A model generated the notes under the pieces. The model was given only the letters and a program-made list of their open reading frames with translations, was not told the DNA's origin and made no database searches. The translations under genes were made by a program, and so were the position numbers. From Ailanthus altissimus (Eukaryota; Streptophyta; Magnoliopsida; Sapindales; Simaroubaceae): 64,000 nucleotides of DNA. The stretch is taken from the NCBI GenBank assembly GCA_946807835.1, contig OX327686.1:12772001-12836000 (forward strand). Direction: 5' to 3'. This document shows, piece by piece, positions 50,230-63,586 of this stretch. Numbering within the stretch: position 1 is the first letter of the stretch; every line of letters starts with the position of its first letter.

Positions 50230-53200
50230 GTGAGAAAAATAATGTTTTATACATGATTATATAACTTAAGAAATGAGGTTATCTTCAGATAATAAAATGA
50301 TTAAATAATATTATAGAATTTAAGTTTGAGGTTTTTATTTAAAAGAAAAAATTGGTAAAGAATATAAAAGTAGTGTTAGGTATGATATGATTATGAAGGC
50401 AAAATGGTGAATGTGATGGGTAGAGGGTAATATGGTAAATGGCAATGTGGACAAAACTTTAACGCGAGAAAGCAAATTGGAAGCATGTGATATAATATTG
50501 ATAATTAAGAATCTTATATTAGCAGCGGCCTTTCAGTTTCAGCATATTTTGCTTATCTCGAAATAAAACCGAATGGTCCATGCACCAACGTTGGCACAAA
50601 TTCAGAATTAGCAAGTCTTTTTCTGATGGGTAGCGTATAGCTTTAGATTTTACTTAATGGTGATGCTGTTATAATTTTAAAAGCTATTTCACATGTGAAT
50701 CAGTGGTTGTTGTATCCAATCATCGCTAATTTTACCTCGTGTTTGCAATTAATCATGCAAAGTTGAAAATGTAACTTTCATTATCCATTTGAAGCTAATA
50801 ATTTCCATCTTCTTCCTCCTACTAATAAGGACGAAGTTGTTGGGTAATTTTCACTTTAGATAAAGTTTTACATGACATTAAAGTTGACAAAAGCTCTTGA
50901 TTATGAACATCTAGTTTCCACCGTCCTTAATACAATAACTTGAAATCAGGTGGGATCTAATTCTTGGAGTAACAAATACTTAAGTTTTGAAAATCACAGA
51001 TTTTGTTAATTAATGTTTCTTATGTACAAAGGAAAAAAATAAAATAAAATAAAAGGAATAGAAGATCTGTCACTATCTTAATTAGTAGAGAGTAGAGCCA
51101 ATTAAAACGATGAAAACTGAGTTGAATGGAAGCTCTCATGCATTTGTTGAATGAGATGTGCTCGTAAGCTACCTTCTCTGCACAAATCTTCGTCTTGCCT
51201 CTTCAAAGTTCACGAGGCTTCACTTTCACGTTTTCACGAATGAGGAGATGTAATTGATGGCAATCATTTAGTTATATAATTGATTTACTAGGATCATTGT
51301 TCATAAATAATTATTTATTCATCCAATTATATCACCCCACATACATAGAATCATTAGTTTTTTCATCAAATATTAACATGTGCCAATCTCAAGATTACAC
51401 AAGTGCTGCATGTGAAACCAGAAGAGAATATTGCATTAGGAGTTACCCATCTGATTGAACAATTATTGTTGCAAATGTTTACTTTTTCACTCAAATTAAA
51501 GGGGATACGATGACATAACATTTGCTTTTATTTTATTGATTATTGTTTTTTGGCAAAAAATTACAAAGAATAATGCCTTTTGTGTGCCTGAAATGATTTC
51601 ACTTGCCAACCTACACTTCACAAAAAAAGAAGGGTAATGGGATGGGCTTACTATGCTGATCTTTCAAATTATGAAGCACATTCACCCACACACACAAAAA
51701 AAAGCTGAGAATTGTTGGATTTCTATATAAATATAATGGTCCTGGGAAGTAATTCTCCACTGCAATAATGCAATCTGTATTTTGTAGGTTAAAACCAATG
51801 TTAAACACTTAACATTAAAACAAGGGCCAAATGTTCTTCGTTATTATTTTTGTGTGTGTACATTGTGGTTTTTCGATGTTATGTTGAATAAAAGAGAGAT
51901 TCCATTGGAAATTTGTTTTGATAAAAATACGTTATTCATCGAGGAAATGATGCAATGATATAGTTTATTCTAAAAGTTCAAAGAAATATGTGATTTTCTC
52001 GACAGGTTTGTGAAAGAAAAGAAGTGAATTTGCCATTATATTAGAGTTTTGATTTAAGATTAAAATTAACTCTTTCAAAACCCAATTGATTTATTAACTT
52101 CTAGTGTTACATGATATATCAAAACCCAAATGATTAGCCATAACACCCACAAACAAATTTCTGAAAGAGAAGATAAATCATTATCTGCTTTGTCCATCAA
52201 TTACATCATTGGCATGTTTTAGCAATAAGCTCCAAGTGTGAACTGTAAAGAACAAGCAAAATGGACAATCATTCAAGAGTAGGGTGGGTAGGTGAAATTT
52301 TATCCCAATTTTGGTGGTTATGGTAATGGGGCATTTTCATTTCATTACTCTTCATCTTTGTAATGATTGGCCATTATAATATCTATCATTTAGTTACGTG
52401 ATTATATTCTTCTAAGCAAATTAAAACGTTTATCTATAATTGACGTTCATGATGTTTGTGCATAATATCTTATTCTAAATTTGTAATGATTTAATGTTTC
52501 TTATTTTAAAACATAAGAATCTTGAACAGATAATTGCAATGCACTAAAGACTTAACCAAGTTTAAAGAGAAACTGCCTCGTCCCATTCCAAATATATATA
52601 TAAAGATTCGATCGAGAAGATGTTTGATGGTAGATTATTATATAAAAATTAAATATAATTTAAGTATTTTTTTTTAGATCAGTACAATTAAATATCACTA
52701 GGTCAAATGTATGTATTTAGCCATGTGATAATTTATAAAGTGTGGGGGGGAGGTTTAATCAATGCATTGAAGTTGGCAGAATTAATTAAGGATTAAAAAC
52801 TAAAAACCTAAAAAAAAGATAGAAAAACCTATGTTTGAGTGCTTGAACCCGGAGTTAATATGTATTGGTTTAGTGAGCGCAAGATATTATTATATCCTTT
52901 CTATTTCAAGATATTTTGGTTGGTTAGGTAGGTAGCTTTAATATCAAGAAACAAGTTATAGAGAACAAGCTTGATAGTTATTATTGCTATTAGACATTTT
53001 GGTTAATAGGAAACTCTGTATGTTACAGTGAGTTTGTTATTTGTTTATTTATGTTTTATTTTAATAAATAATTTTAATAATTGTTAATTATTTTAATTTA
53101 ATATTTAGTTTTAAAAGTTTCAAATTTAAAATTTCATAAAAAATAAGTGTTTTTTTTTTGCCTCCATTTGTACTTCAATTTATTGGAAAGATTATTTTTT

Positions 53201-53311
53201 TTTATTAAAAAAAAAATATTCTGACGCTCAAATTAACAATTATTCAATAAACTTGTAATGTATTTGGGAGTGCTTCAAATAAGAGAATTATATTTTGTAT
53301 ATTTCTCTCAA
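50230..53311. other. AT-rich intergenic DNA, no gene seen
   Basis: About 3 kb without recognisable coding sequence or repeat borders. The 65-codon minus frame at 51,611-51,808 has no motif. Confidence 0.35.
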
Positions 53312-54682
53312 TGTATTTGATACAATATTTTTATATTTTAAAATTGAATACAAGTATACGTTATCGTATGTAAGTAATAAAGAGATAAAAAAGTCGGATG
53401 TCGAACCCACATAGATAATATCTTATTTATAACTAAGTACTAAAATTATATCTTTTTAGTAATTATTCAAAAAAATAAAAAATCTAAGAATTAATGTAGA
53501 AAATATAAAAGTAATAACACAATGTAAAGAGATTTTGAAGATATCAATATAGAGAAAACCTATGGTTAATACTATCCCTCAATATGCTTTCTAATGATTA
53601 ATCCTCTAACATTTAATTCTCTTAGTCTTTGTTATTGGTTAAGATATTAATGTATTCATAAGCCTCTTCTAAGGTCATGCAAGTATACCTTAATTTACTA
53701 AATACTTATATTCCTATGCACTTGTAATAAATTAAGATTTATTAAGATTAAGTCTTATTGATCATACATGCCAATTAGGTATATTCCTATCCTATTTTGA
53801 AACTTGCATATGATCCTATTTTAAAACTTGCATATGCAACATTGAATGTTACTCTATAATCATGCATCAAATTACATAGGTCTAAATATAATGGTTCATC
53901 TTTCAAGTTTATCAAAATATTATCAATTCATTCACCATATATTGGTCAGATATATTGAAGCATTAAGAACAAGTAATTTGAATAACAAAGAACTAAGTTT
54001 ATTAAATATTAAAAAGATGTAGCAATTAAGCGCACATATTGAGTTCAAGTATTAAACCTAGAAAGAAAATTTAATTCATGGCTACAAGAGAACAACAGTA
54101 AAAATAATAAGAAATCATGATACAATTAATAGCAAACCGATATAGATGTTGAATTGCTCTTAATTATGCCGCCTAAGAAACTTTTGATGCCAAAGAACGC
54201 CTTAAATCTCTCTATATGACTGCTTCAATTAAGCTCCAATTGCTTTCTAAGACTTGTGTTGTGTGTTCTTGATGTTCTTAGATGCTCTCTAAAGGCTGGG
54301 GACGAGTGACTTTTTATAGGGATTGATTTGAGCTTGAAAACCTCAATTCTTGTTGGGTTAGGAATCGCATTACTGTTAGGGCGCTATGTTGCTATCGCTA
54401 GGGCACTGTATAAAAAGGCCTCATCGCTGAAGCGATGAAAGTCTGGTGCTAGAGCGCTGGGCTGTCACTGGCGTGATGGCGCTAGGGCGATGAACTGCGA
54501 CTTAACAAGTCATTTTTTTCTTTCTATTTTCTTATTTTGATTACTGTTCCAGCACTGGGACAAACATTCATTCAAGTCTATATAAATAACAATAATGCAC
54601 ATAAATAGACATTTATTCTCATAAAATAATAAAATATAAAAATAAAAACAGGAGAAAATATATGATAAATATACCCTTATCA
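53312..54682 (-). repeat. LTR of Athila/Tat-like family
   Basis: Matches 2,018-3,417 and 4,572-6,007. In minus orientation it starts TGATAAGGGTATAT at 54,682 and has a GC-rich module (54,366-54,505) followed by a TATA box (CTATAAAAA, 54,311-54,319). A 30-bp stretch (TCCTATTTTGAAACTTGCATATG...) is duplicated near 53,795-53,845. No gag or primer site adjoins it, so it is probably a solo LTR. The flanks do not match. Confidence 0.65.
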
Positions 54683-55056
54683 GTACTAAAGGTTGTAATG
54701 CTTGTTTTTCCTTAAATCCCTTTTAGCTTGTTATACGTACCTATTTATAGTGCAATTATATTAGAAGTCTAATTCATATTTAGATGATGCGATAAAACTT
54801 ATCATAATGTGATGAACTTACCATAATGTGATCAACTTATCATGATGTGATAATATTTCATCTCTCATCTAGATTATTTAGAGTTTATAATATGAATTGT
54901 CATCTGATCTCTCAATCAAGAATATTTATTCCTCGTGCAAAGACTCCTAAACCATGCCAAATTATAATACTCAGAAATTTAGTTCAAATAAACAGTTAAT
55001 AATGAAAAAGTATAAATTACATAAAATAGTAATTTTTAATTCTTACTGTTTTATTT

Positions 55057-57160
55057 TGTTGGGATTTGTGCTTACGTACCATCCCTTTTATGTATGAATA
55101 TTTGTTTAATATTTATACTAATATTCTCATTTTATTAAATTACTAATTATATTTTATATATGGTAAAATGCATATAGCTTTTTAAACATTGTATGATCTG
55201 AAATAGTTTAAATCTGGTCTAAAGGAGTTTAGATCAGTGCTAAAAATTAGCAATACAGACAGTTATAAATGTTAAGAGTTAGCACTGATAAGAGTCAGCG
55301 AAATTTAAAAAGTTAGAGCTTTATCTGAAATGGGACAAATATACGAGAATATATTAGTAATGATAGGGTTGTAAAGAGTTGTAAATGGTGCTAGGAAATG
55401 TCATTATGCAAATATGTTCTAAAATACTATGTTCTTGATCTACCTTCGTAGATATGGGTCTGTCGGTGAAAACTTTATTAAATATAGATCAGTGTATGTC
55501 TATATCTGGATGGTTCAGATGGTTAGTTTTAGTAGACCATAGGCTTAGTGGAAACTCATATAGAGATACAAATATTCAGTAAGAATTAGATACTGAACAG
55601 ACTCATGAGAACCTCTAATAGATATCCCATAAAGCCGTCAGTGGATGGTCTTCTCGAGTTGAGAAGTATTCGTGATCATTTGACCTGAGTACCACGGTAG
55701 ACTTGTAAGTGATTCATCATACTTTAGTTTTACACATGTCAGAAACCTTTTATGGTCTGACTGGTGGGTGTCGCTGGGTATGGTCCAACGCTCATAGAGT
55801 TCAGTGTACGTAGATATGAGATATGTTAGTTTATTTGGGTGAGTAATATATCCTAAAACTCTAAGATTTTGGTTTAGAAAGTCTTATGACCATAAACAGT
55901 AAAAACTTAAAAAAGAGTTTTTCCTAGGGATAAATAATATTGCAAAAGTGTTTGCGGATATTATTAAAATATAAATTTAGAGATAAGTTTACAATTGAGC
56001 ATATGGAGATTTAACGTTGTTGATTTATATCTCCGTTTTACCTAGATATCAATGGTGGAGGGATTATACAAATATGTTATAACCTCAACTTGTATGGACT
56101 AACGTGCCACTTTATAGTATCCATAATGTTTGTGTGGGGCATTGTCCACGGACGTATGGAGAGTTTCATATGACAAATCGGACGTGGATTTAGAGAATCT
56201 CATAATATGAAGTGTACTCGTTGTGCATTGGGCAACATTTTAGATTGAAAAGTTCGGTCCTAAAAATTCCAGCAAACCAAAAACTTATTTTAGGATCCCT
56301 CAAAATATACACTTGTCAAAACTTAAATATTAAGTATATCCGTTAATTTGGTAATAAAAGTGATTAATAATATCATGACAAGCGGTAGAAATAAGCCAAC
56401 CATTGTCTTGCTATTTATTTAATAAATCAATATTATTAAATCATTTGTTATTGAATAAATGGGGGACAAGACAATATTGATAAAGGCCATTACATAATAT
56501 TATTGAGATATTTATTTAATTAAATAATAATAAATTTAAAAAAGGAAATAAAATAAATTTAGTATAATGGTCGACCATGTATAAAAATGGTGAATTATTT
56601 TAGGTAGCCACTATAACAAGTTTTTTAGGTGTTGGCCACTTAGTGATGTTTGTGTGGAGCACTTAGGAAGTGGAAGAACCACAAAAAAATATTGATCAAT
56701 TCATTCCAAGAGAGGATATACGTGTGAGACAATTGGATGAAGGATTTGGATAAGTTTTTGCAAAAAGTTCTAAAAGAAAGTTGCAAAGAACAAAACCAAA
56801 ACAAAGTGTTGATCTCATTAGATTTTTGAGAAATAAAAACTTGTTGTTGGAAATAGTTGGTAGCTGCCATATTAGCTCCATTATTTCACTGGATTTTTAT
56901 GAACTAGTATTGTATAAGAATTCACTTCAAAGTGAGCTCAAGATTTAGAGCTTAGAATGATCCAGAAATTAAAATCTTTACCAAAGTTCTTCAAAGGTAA
57001 GCTTTTGTAATATTAAGTTGTTAATGACTCAGATTATATGTGTATATATTGAATATGTATTTAATTCTGCTACAAATCATGTATATGATATATATATTTA
57101 ATTTTTTCAACATATACACAATCACATGCATACACCCTAAAATATGTTAATACGTTTTAA
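55057..57160 (+). repeat. solo Copia LTR, plus orientation
   Basis: Starts TGTTGGGATTTGTGCTTACGT and shares its whole course with 17,116-19,135 (GACCTGAGTACCACGG, GGGTGTCGCTGGGTATGGTCC and others), down to CACATGCATACACCC at 57,120-57,135. The exact 3' end is unresolved and no primer site follows. Open frames at 56,640-56,881 are chance frames. Confidence 0.75.
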
Positions 57161-57639
57161 CTCAAACATGACCTATTTTTGTGTTTTAAAATGAATTGGT
57201 CGAGTCAAACCTTTTATTCAAATACAATTTTCTTGGGTTATTCAATCATTTTTAGGATTTAAATATTACTATTTGGGTCTATTTTGTTTCTCCAACCTGT
57301 TGCCTTTTACAAGTGGAGTGGGCTATTTGGGCTTATTCATTAATAGGTCTAACAAATATCCCCTCACAAGTGAAGAAACTGAGCCCTTCTTTTGAATGAA
57401 CTTTGAACATACGCATTTTTTTCACTGCTAATAATCAGCACATGACATGTATTTTCACATTCTTTCATACATTACTATTTTTTAGCTAAACATTCCACCT
57501 TATTAAGTAAATAAAAACAGTTAATAGTTACTACCATTAAATACTAAGATCATTGTGTATTCTTTTTCATTTTGATTTTTAAAAGACCTTCTAAGATCTC
57601 TCTCTTTAAGAAAATCTATGCTTTCCTCTTTTTGCCTAA

Positions 57640-58450
57640 TTTTTTTTTTACATTTCATTAATAGCGAGGTTTATTCAATTTTTCTCTCTGAAGAAATTAA
57701 AATCCATTTTTGAATTTCGACTAGGGGTCAATATCAGGAATCTCCTCCCAAATGAGTCTCATATTGACTTGCCTTCGATGATTCTTGGTGAACTCCCTCT
57801 CTTTAGGGAATACCTAAACTACTTTTGTTCCCTTCTTCTTTATTTGATTTAAGAATTCCTTTATGCAATCGGACTTTACCCCCTCTATGTTCACCATAAT
57901 GTCTTTTACCTATTGCAAGACGTAGCGATTCTTAACCATATGTGCTTACTCTTTATGATGTCTTGATTTCTTATATCTCAAACACTTTAGAAATAATTAT
58001 TTCTTTTTTTCCAAGGGTGAGAGAGTTTTTGTTTATGATTTTGAAAAAAAAAAGGCAGGCTTTGAGAAGTATGTGGTGGCTGTTAGTGGCGACTGTGGGC
58101 ACCTTCAGTATTCCTTTGAGCTTCTTACTACATCTAAGAACTTCAACTAGAAGATAAGTCTAACCTTTCCAAAGATCCTTGGGTAAGAGAAGTTCTTGAA
58201 GAAGTTTTTTGGAACAAGCACATCTCCCACAATGTTTTGACTTACTTTCACCTCTTAAGGGTTATGTCCATTGAGAGAGTGTGTGTCACCAGTCATATGC
58301 TCTCACTTATAATGAAGATCTCTTAACCCTAACTCTTCCAGATATTAAATTCCTAGGTCTAGTACCCCTTTTTAGTAGCCAAGCTTTTTGAAACCTCCTA
58401 GCCCATCACTAAACACTTCCTAATTCTATTTTATTTCCTTCGGAGATGAA
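57640..58450 (+). pseudogene. possible retroelement gag-like fragment
   Basis: Short plus-strand stretches (NESHIDLPSMILGELPLFRE, EFLYAIGLYPLYVHHNVF, FEKKKAGFEKYVVAVSGDCG) resemble the N-terminal 'putative plant transposon' region seen before gag in some Gypsy elements. Frames are broken and no following gag is seen, so this is tentative. Confidence 0.3.
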
Positions 58451-58689
58451 TGTTGAAGCCGGAGGCTCCAATGGTGAGCAAATCTATCCTTCTTTCAAGT
58501 TACTTATGCTTTTTTCCCGATATACTTGAGTTCTTATTAACATATTTAAATTTAAACACTGATATTTTACCTTTTTTTGGTTTGTTATTGTTGAATAATG
58601 GTTCCACTATAGGTATTAATGTAGAATTTATACATGTATCTATGAAAGGTTGAATAATTAATCTACGAAAGGTACTAATTTTGTGTTAG

Positions 58690-59628
58690 GGGGAGAGGGG
58701 ATAAGACAAAGGATAAGTGGAGAATGCATTGGTGTACTTGGGAGAGTTTATACCAAAACAAAAGGAGCGTGGTCTGGGGTTCCAAAATTTGTTCCTCTTC
58801 AATAAGGCTATGCTTACAAAACAATGCATCTTGAATTGGTTGAATTCCTTAATGGCTCGGGTACTAAAATTTTTTTATTTCTTATATTCCTCTTTATTAC
58901 AGGCCAATTTGAAAGCTTCAGCTTTCTTTATTTGGAGAAGCATTCTGTAGGGATGAGAGATTATTGTCAAGGTTCTCGATTAAAAATTAGGGATGAGGCG
59001 ATAGTATTTGTTTATAATAATAGACAGCTCCCGCGTCTTTTATCTTTTAAGCTATATCCTCATACATTAATCGAGCATACACAGTGGACGAATTAATGAC
59101 TGAAACAAGTGGTTGGAAAAATGAGTTGATTTGGCAGTCTTTCACGAAGGAAGAACACATTACTATTTTTAGCCTTTTGCAGTTTGATCAGGTGTTTTAT
59201 TAGAAGGATACTTTAACTTGCATTTTGATAAGCTTAATAGCTACTCGATTAAAAATGGATACTAGATTGTGAATCAATTTTAAAGGAGTACTTGACAGCT
59301 CTACTAATTCTAAAATTAATGGATGGTGACATCATTTGTAGAAGCTTAATATCCCGTCAAAGATTAGGTTATTTATGTGGTGAGCATTATATGAGTGGAT
59401 CCTTATAAATATAAATCTACGTTGACATCATGTATCCATTGAGAAGACTTGCTCGATAGATAAAAATGGAGCTGAAAACTCTATCCATGTGTTATGGTTG
59501 TTAAGACTTTGAAGCTAATTCGAGAAGCTTGCAGTTTCATGAAGCAAATTCGCTACACACCTCAAACATCATGTTGATATTTAGCACTAATCTCTCATTG
59601 AGATCAGCCTTTTACCCTAATGCCCATT
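58690..59628 (+). pseudogene. LINE ORF2 C-terminal part (zf-RVT region), broken
   Basis: Remnant of a plant L1-type non-LTR retrotransposon. It reads ERGLGFQNLFLFNKAMLTKQ, SLMARVLKF and WRSIL, followed in another frame by GSRLKIRDEAIVFVYNNR and LPHT-like text. Next come SYSIKNGY-like residues and KLNIPSKIRLFMW with a Cys-rich tail (zf-RVT). Stops and shifts are present. The element continues at 60,310 after an inserted LTR and again at 61,925. Confidence 0.8.
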
Positions 59629-60277
59629 TGTTAGTGGAAGTGTATAATTGCAATCAAATGTAAAGGAAAGAATATAAGAACCAGATCAATCAAAAGTACA
59701 ACACAACCAATTTTTGTGGTTCGGCAAAAATCTACGTCTACGGTGGATCAAGGGTTCCTAGCCCCTCTTATTAACTTTTTTAGAGATTACAAGGAAAAAA
59801 ATAAAGAACTCTTAATAGAATATATTTGGCATACCTTCGTTCATATGAGAATAATAAATGCCCATAATGGTTCCACCCTAATGCATACAAGCTCTTAGTG
59901 TCATATCTAGTTATTTTCTCTCTTAGAGTCTCTCCTTTAATGCTTCATTGAGTTTAAAGGCTTTATATAGTACTTTGAAAGTCCATAGAAACCTTAAACT
60001 TAGTTAGAATAAGAGTCCATGCATTTAAAAATCTGAAACACCCTTAAAAAAGACAAATCTGAGCCAAAATAAAAAATTTTCGAAGCTGAGCACTATGGCA
60101 CTGCGGTGCTAAGACATGTAGCTATCTCCCTGTGTTTTCACGTTCCTCCTTGCTTTCAATTCTCTGTCTTGCTCATCCCTTATATGCTTAACGCGTACTA
60201 TACTTTTTGCTAACTTTTCACTTGATATTCATCTTAATTTATGCCCATACATGATTATTGAATCACCACTTCCAACA
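59629..60277 (-). repeat. Copia LTR inserted in the LINE
   Basis: In minus orientation it starts TGTTGGAAGTGG and ends CACTTCCACTAACA, a terminal inverted repeat of the TGTTGGAAGTG kind common in plant Copia LTRs. It contains a TATA box CTATATAAAG (59,961-59,970) and a GC-rich motif pair at 60,086-60,115 (GCACTATGGCACT, GCGGTGC). The Copia block CCGTAGACGTAGATTTTTGC is the complement of 59,725-59,744. No clear target duplication. Confidence 0.7.
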
Positions 60278-60309
60278 CATCAGTTTATGAGTTTCTAATT
60301 TCAACCTTT

Positions 60310-60587
60310 TAGCCATGCATTAGATTTTGGGTGATGATCTTGATCTCTTATGTGCTATGCTTTGGAGAATTCGGTATGTCAAGAATCAATTCATTAATGG
60401 TAAGTCCTTGACAGAAGCCGATGTCATTCTAAGGTGGTTAAAAGATTATCTACTTGAATATAAGAATAATTAAGTACATCCAAAAGAGGTTTAATCTGCT
60501 CCTCAGGTTAAATGGTGTCTTTGGCTCTAGCAAGTATCAAAATTAATTATGATGCGTCCTTAGACCATTCTAGAAAAAGCTAGGGTG
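60310..60587 (+). pseudogene. LINE RNase H domain, N-terminal part
   Basis: The plus frame reads DDLDLLCAMLWRIRYVKNQF, INGKSLTEADVILRWLKDYL, then APQVKWCLW and INYDASLDHSRKS, the start of the RNase H domain that ends plant LINE ORF2 proteins. It is interrupted at about 60,588 by inserted AT-rich sequence. Confidence 0.7.
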
Positions 60588-61530
60588 GGCAATTTTGGGT
60601 TCGGATAGGGTTCAAAATTTTTTAAATCATTCTTGAACCCGTTCAAACACCGAAAGTGTCCCGTGCTAGACACTTTTTTGGTTGGGTCGGGTTGAGAATT
60701 TTTTAAATTTATTTTAATTGAAATGATGTAGTTTTGATTCGGGACGAATTTGGTTAGGTCAGGTCAGGAATTCCCAAATTAATTTATAAAAAAATAAAAA
60801 AATTCAAATTTAATTTAGATTTTAATTACATTAAATGTTATTATTTCAAATTTAATTACGTTAAATGTTATTGTTTTAAATTCAATTTGAATTAAAATTA
60901 CGTGAAATATTATAATTTGATTAATTTTAAAATTAATTCGTTCCAAATTCAATTACAATAAATGTTGTAATTCTAAATCTAATTTCGAGTTAAAATATGT
61001 TATATATTATAATTTGAAATCTTGTTTTGATTTCAAATACGTTAAATATTATGAATTTGAATTACATTAAATGTTATTATTTCAACTTTAATTTCATTAA
61101 ATGTTATAATTTAATTTTAAAATTGATCCATTCCAAATCTAATTACGTTAAATATTATAATTCTAAATCTAATTTTGAGTTGAAATACATTAAATACTAT
61201 AATTTCAAATCTAATTTCGAGTTCAATTACGTTAAATATTATCAATTTGAATTATGTTAAATATTATTATTTCAAATTCAATTATGTTAAATGTTATAAT
61301 TTAATTAATTTTAAAATTGATTCGTTACAAATCTAATTACGTTAAATGTTATAATTTCAAATCTAATTTCGAATTAAATTATGTTAAATATTATAATTTC
61401 AAATCCTATTTCGAATTCAATTGTGTCAAATATTATTATTCGAAATCTAATTTTGATATTAATTACATTAAATATTATATTTCAAATTTAATTTTGAGTT
61501 TAATTACATTAAATATTATTAAAATACCCA
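60588..61530. repeat. hAT-like end plus AT-rich minisatellite
   Basis: Begins TAGGGTGGGCAATTTTGGG with GGTTCGG units, like the ends of hAT-type MITEs. From about 60,780 to 61,530 degenerate tandem units of roughly 42 bp follow (TTACGTTAAATGTTATAATT and TCAAATCTAATTTCGA). Plus frames at 61,027-61,260 and 61,317-61,553 translate this as a repeated YVKYYNFKSNFELN unit; it is not a gene. Confidence 0.65.
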
Positions 61531-61924
61531 AGTTCAGGAAATATAAAAAATAGCTCGTGTATTTTTTTCCTTAATGCAAAAATAACAATTTTGATTTTGC
61601 GAAAACATACAAAGTTCTCATAACTATCAAATTTAAATAATATGCCCATAGTTTTAAGCCGATATTATTCATATGTTATATGAACTCAAAGGTGATTGAG
61701 ATATTTATGGTGTATCCCTATATTTGATTCAATAATTTTTTTAACTTATTCACGGTTATTTTAAAATGATTTGTATATGATTTATATTAGGGACGGGAGA
61801 TTATTGATTTGTAATTAAAAAAATATATAAGGTAGTGGTAAATTTTATTCTTTTATGTATTCATTTATTTATTTCTTTTTGAAAAAAACAATGTTTGGAA
61901 GCATTGCCTTCACACAATTTTATA

Positions 61925-62045
61925 CACTCCTAAAAATGCTAACAGAGTTCTAGCAAAGTTTGTTTTATATTCATATTCTAATATCCCTTGGAGCCCTGCT
62001 ATTCCAAGGGAGCTGGGGACTATTGTAATGGAGCATCTTCCTCCA
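61925..62045 (+). pseudogene. LINE RNase H domain, C-terminal end
   Basis: The frame PKNANRVLAKFVLYSYSNIP, WSPAIPRELGTIVMEHLPP, SFCV then stop corresponds to the C-terminal ANxVAHxLA... helix and tail of plant LINE RNase H. It resumes the LINE after the AT-rich insertion, which suggests one element cut twice. Confidence 0.6.
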
Positions 62046-62059
62046 TCCTTTTGTGTTTA

Positions 62060-63186
62060 ATACAAGCTTTTCTTCTAAACAAAAATTATAAAAACAAATA
62101 ATTTATAATAACTAAATTACTATAAATAAGTTAAATTCAACGTTTAATGGAAAAAAAAGAAGATATTTTTTGATCCACATTGAATTGAAAATGAAAAAGG
62201 AAAAGGATAGAGATTTTGAATTCTTGAGATTTGAATTCAAACTCTCATGGATGCACTCATCACGTGAATAGTCTTACGAAATTAAATTAGTTTCCTAAAG
62301 TTGGTTTTGAATTAGAAGAAAGTCAAAGTTTTGAATTATCAACAAGTCAAAGTCGCAAGTAATTGTAAAACAATGATGCATTAGATGCTCAACTGAAAGA
62401 AACAACACGCTGCATAAATAAATGCATTATTACTTTGTACTATATTATAAATTAGAACAATATAACACTTTTCAAGTATTTAAAAAAAAGTGTTATATGA
62501 CTGCATTTTTTTTTTTATTGTACAATACACATATTTTTTCTAACAACACACATACCCCTCCCTAACCCGTCACTCGAACCGCGAATTTAAGTGAATAATT
62601 AAAAAGAAATTAACTAATTCGACTAACACCTTCAACTTTAATGATAATTAGATATATAATTTTATAAATTTTAAATAATTTTTTACGTTGTTTTACTATT
62701 TGATGTATTAATGTATCTCTTTAATTATCAATAAATTGTTACAAAAAATTTATTACTTACTACCACTTTTAGCTTTTTTTTCATTGAAGGCTTAAATTAT
62801 TAAGCTTAGGTTTATTTGTTTCATTAATTAAGAATATTAAAATGTACACCATATATAGAGCCTTGCAATTGTAATGAGAATGATACTCACTTCAATATGA
62901 AGAAAAGAATTATAGCTTATTTCACTTATTTTGTTATTGAACTATTTATTGATTTGCTGTTTAACTATCAACGCATTATTAACACCGAGCCAATAAGTGA
63001 AGAGATCTTAGTAAAGTGATCTTAATTTTCTGCATTTTATATCTAACATGACTAACATATATATCCTGTGGTTGCCACCGAGTTTTATTTTTCACATTAA
63101 AAAATAAGACTAACTCATATATTTAGTTATATTATTTCATATTTATACATTCTTAAAATAACAATTTTGTTATTCTTATATCTATA
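62060..63186. other. AT-rich intergenic DNA
   Basis: No coding frame or structured repeat recognised. Confidence 0.3.
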
Positions 63187-63194
63187 TGTTATTG

Positions 63195-63586
63195 TAGGGG
63201 TAGGCATCTTCCCTTCGGTTTTAGAAAAATAAAATAAAAAATCAAACAAGTTGAAGAAAGAATTGAATTGAACTAAACCGGTTTAGTTTAGTTTTCGATT
63301 TGAACTTTTAGCTTCGGATAGACTTAAATTAGGCTCACTTTTAGTTCGGTTTGATTCTCAATTTCATTCCATTCCATTCTTAAGGTGTCACGTATATTTT
63401 ATTTTATTTTTTTAAAATTTGGTTTTCGATTTGGAAGTTCGAAATCGAAAACTGAAATAATTTTTTTAGTTTTTTAAAATATAAAATCAAAAATCAAACT
63501 GGTTAAAACAAAATCGAACCGAATTAGGTTGAATCGATTTGATTCACTCAATCTAGTTTGATTTGTTAGTTTTTTGCCTTTCCCTA
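63195..63586. mobile_element. hAT-type MITE, second copy of the CCGAAC kind
   Basis: 392 bp with termini TAGGGGTAGGCA and TGCCTTTCCCTA and a perfect 8-bp duplication TGTTATTG (63,187-63,194 and 63,587-63,594). The body carries AACCGGTTTAGTTTAG, TTCGGTTTGATT and AATCGAACCGAATTAGG, the same kind of repeat as in 24,708-25,020. Confidence 0.85.
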
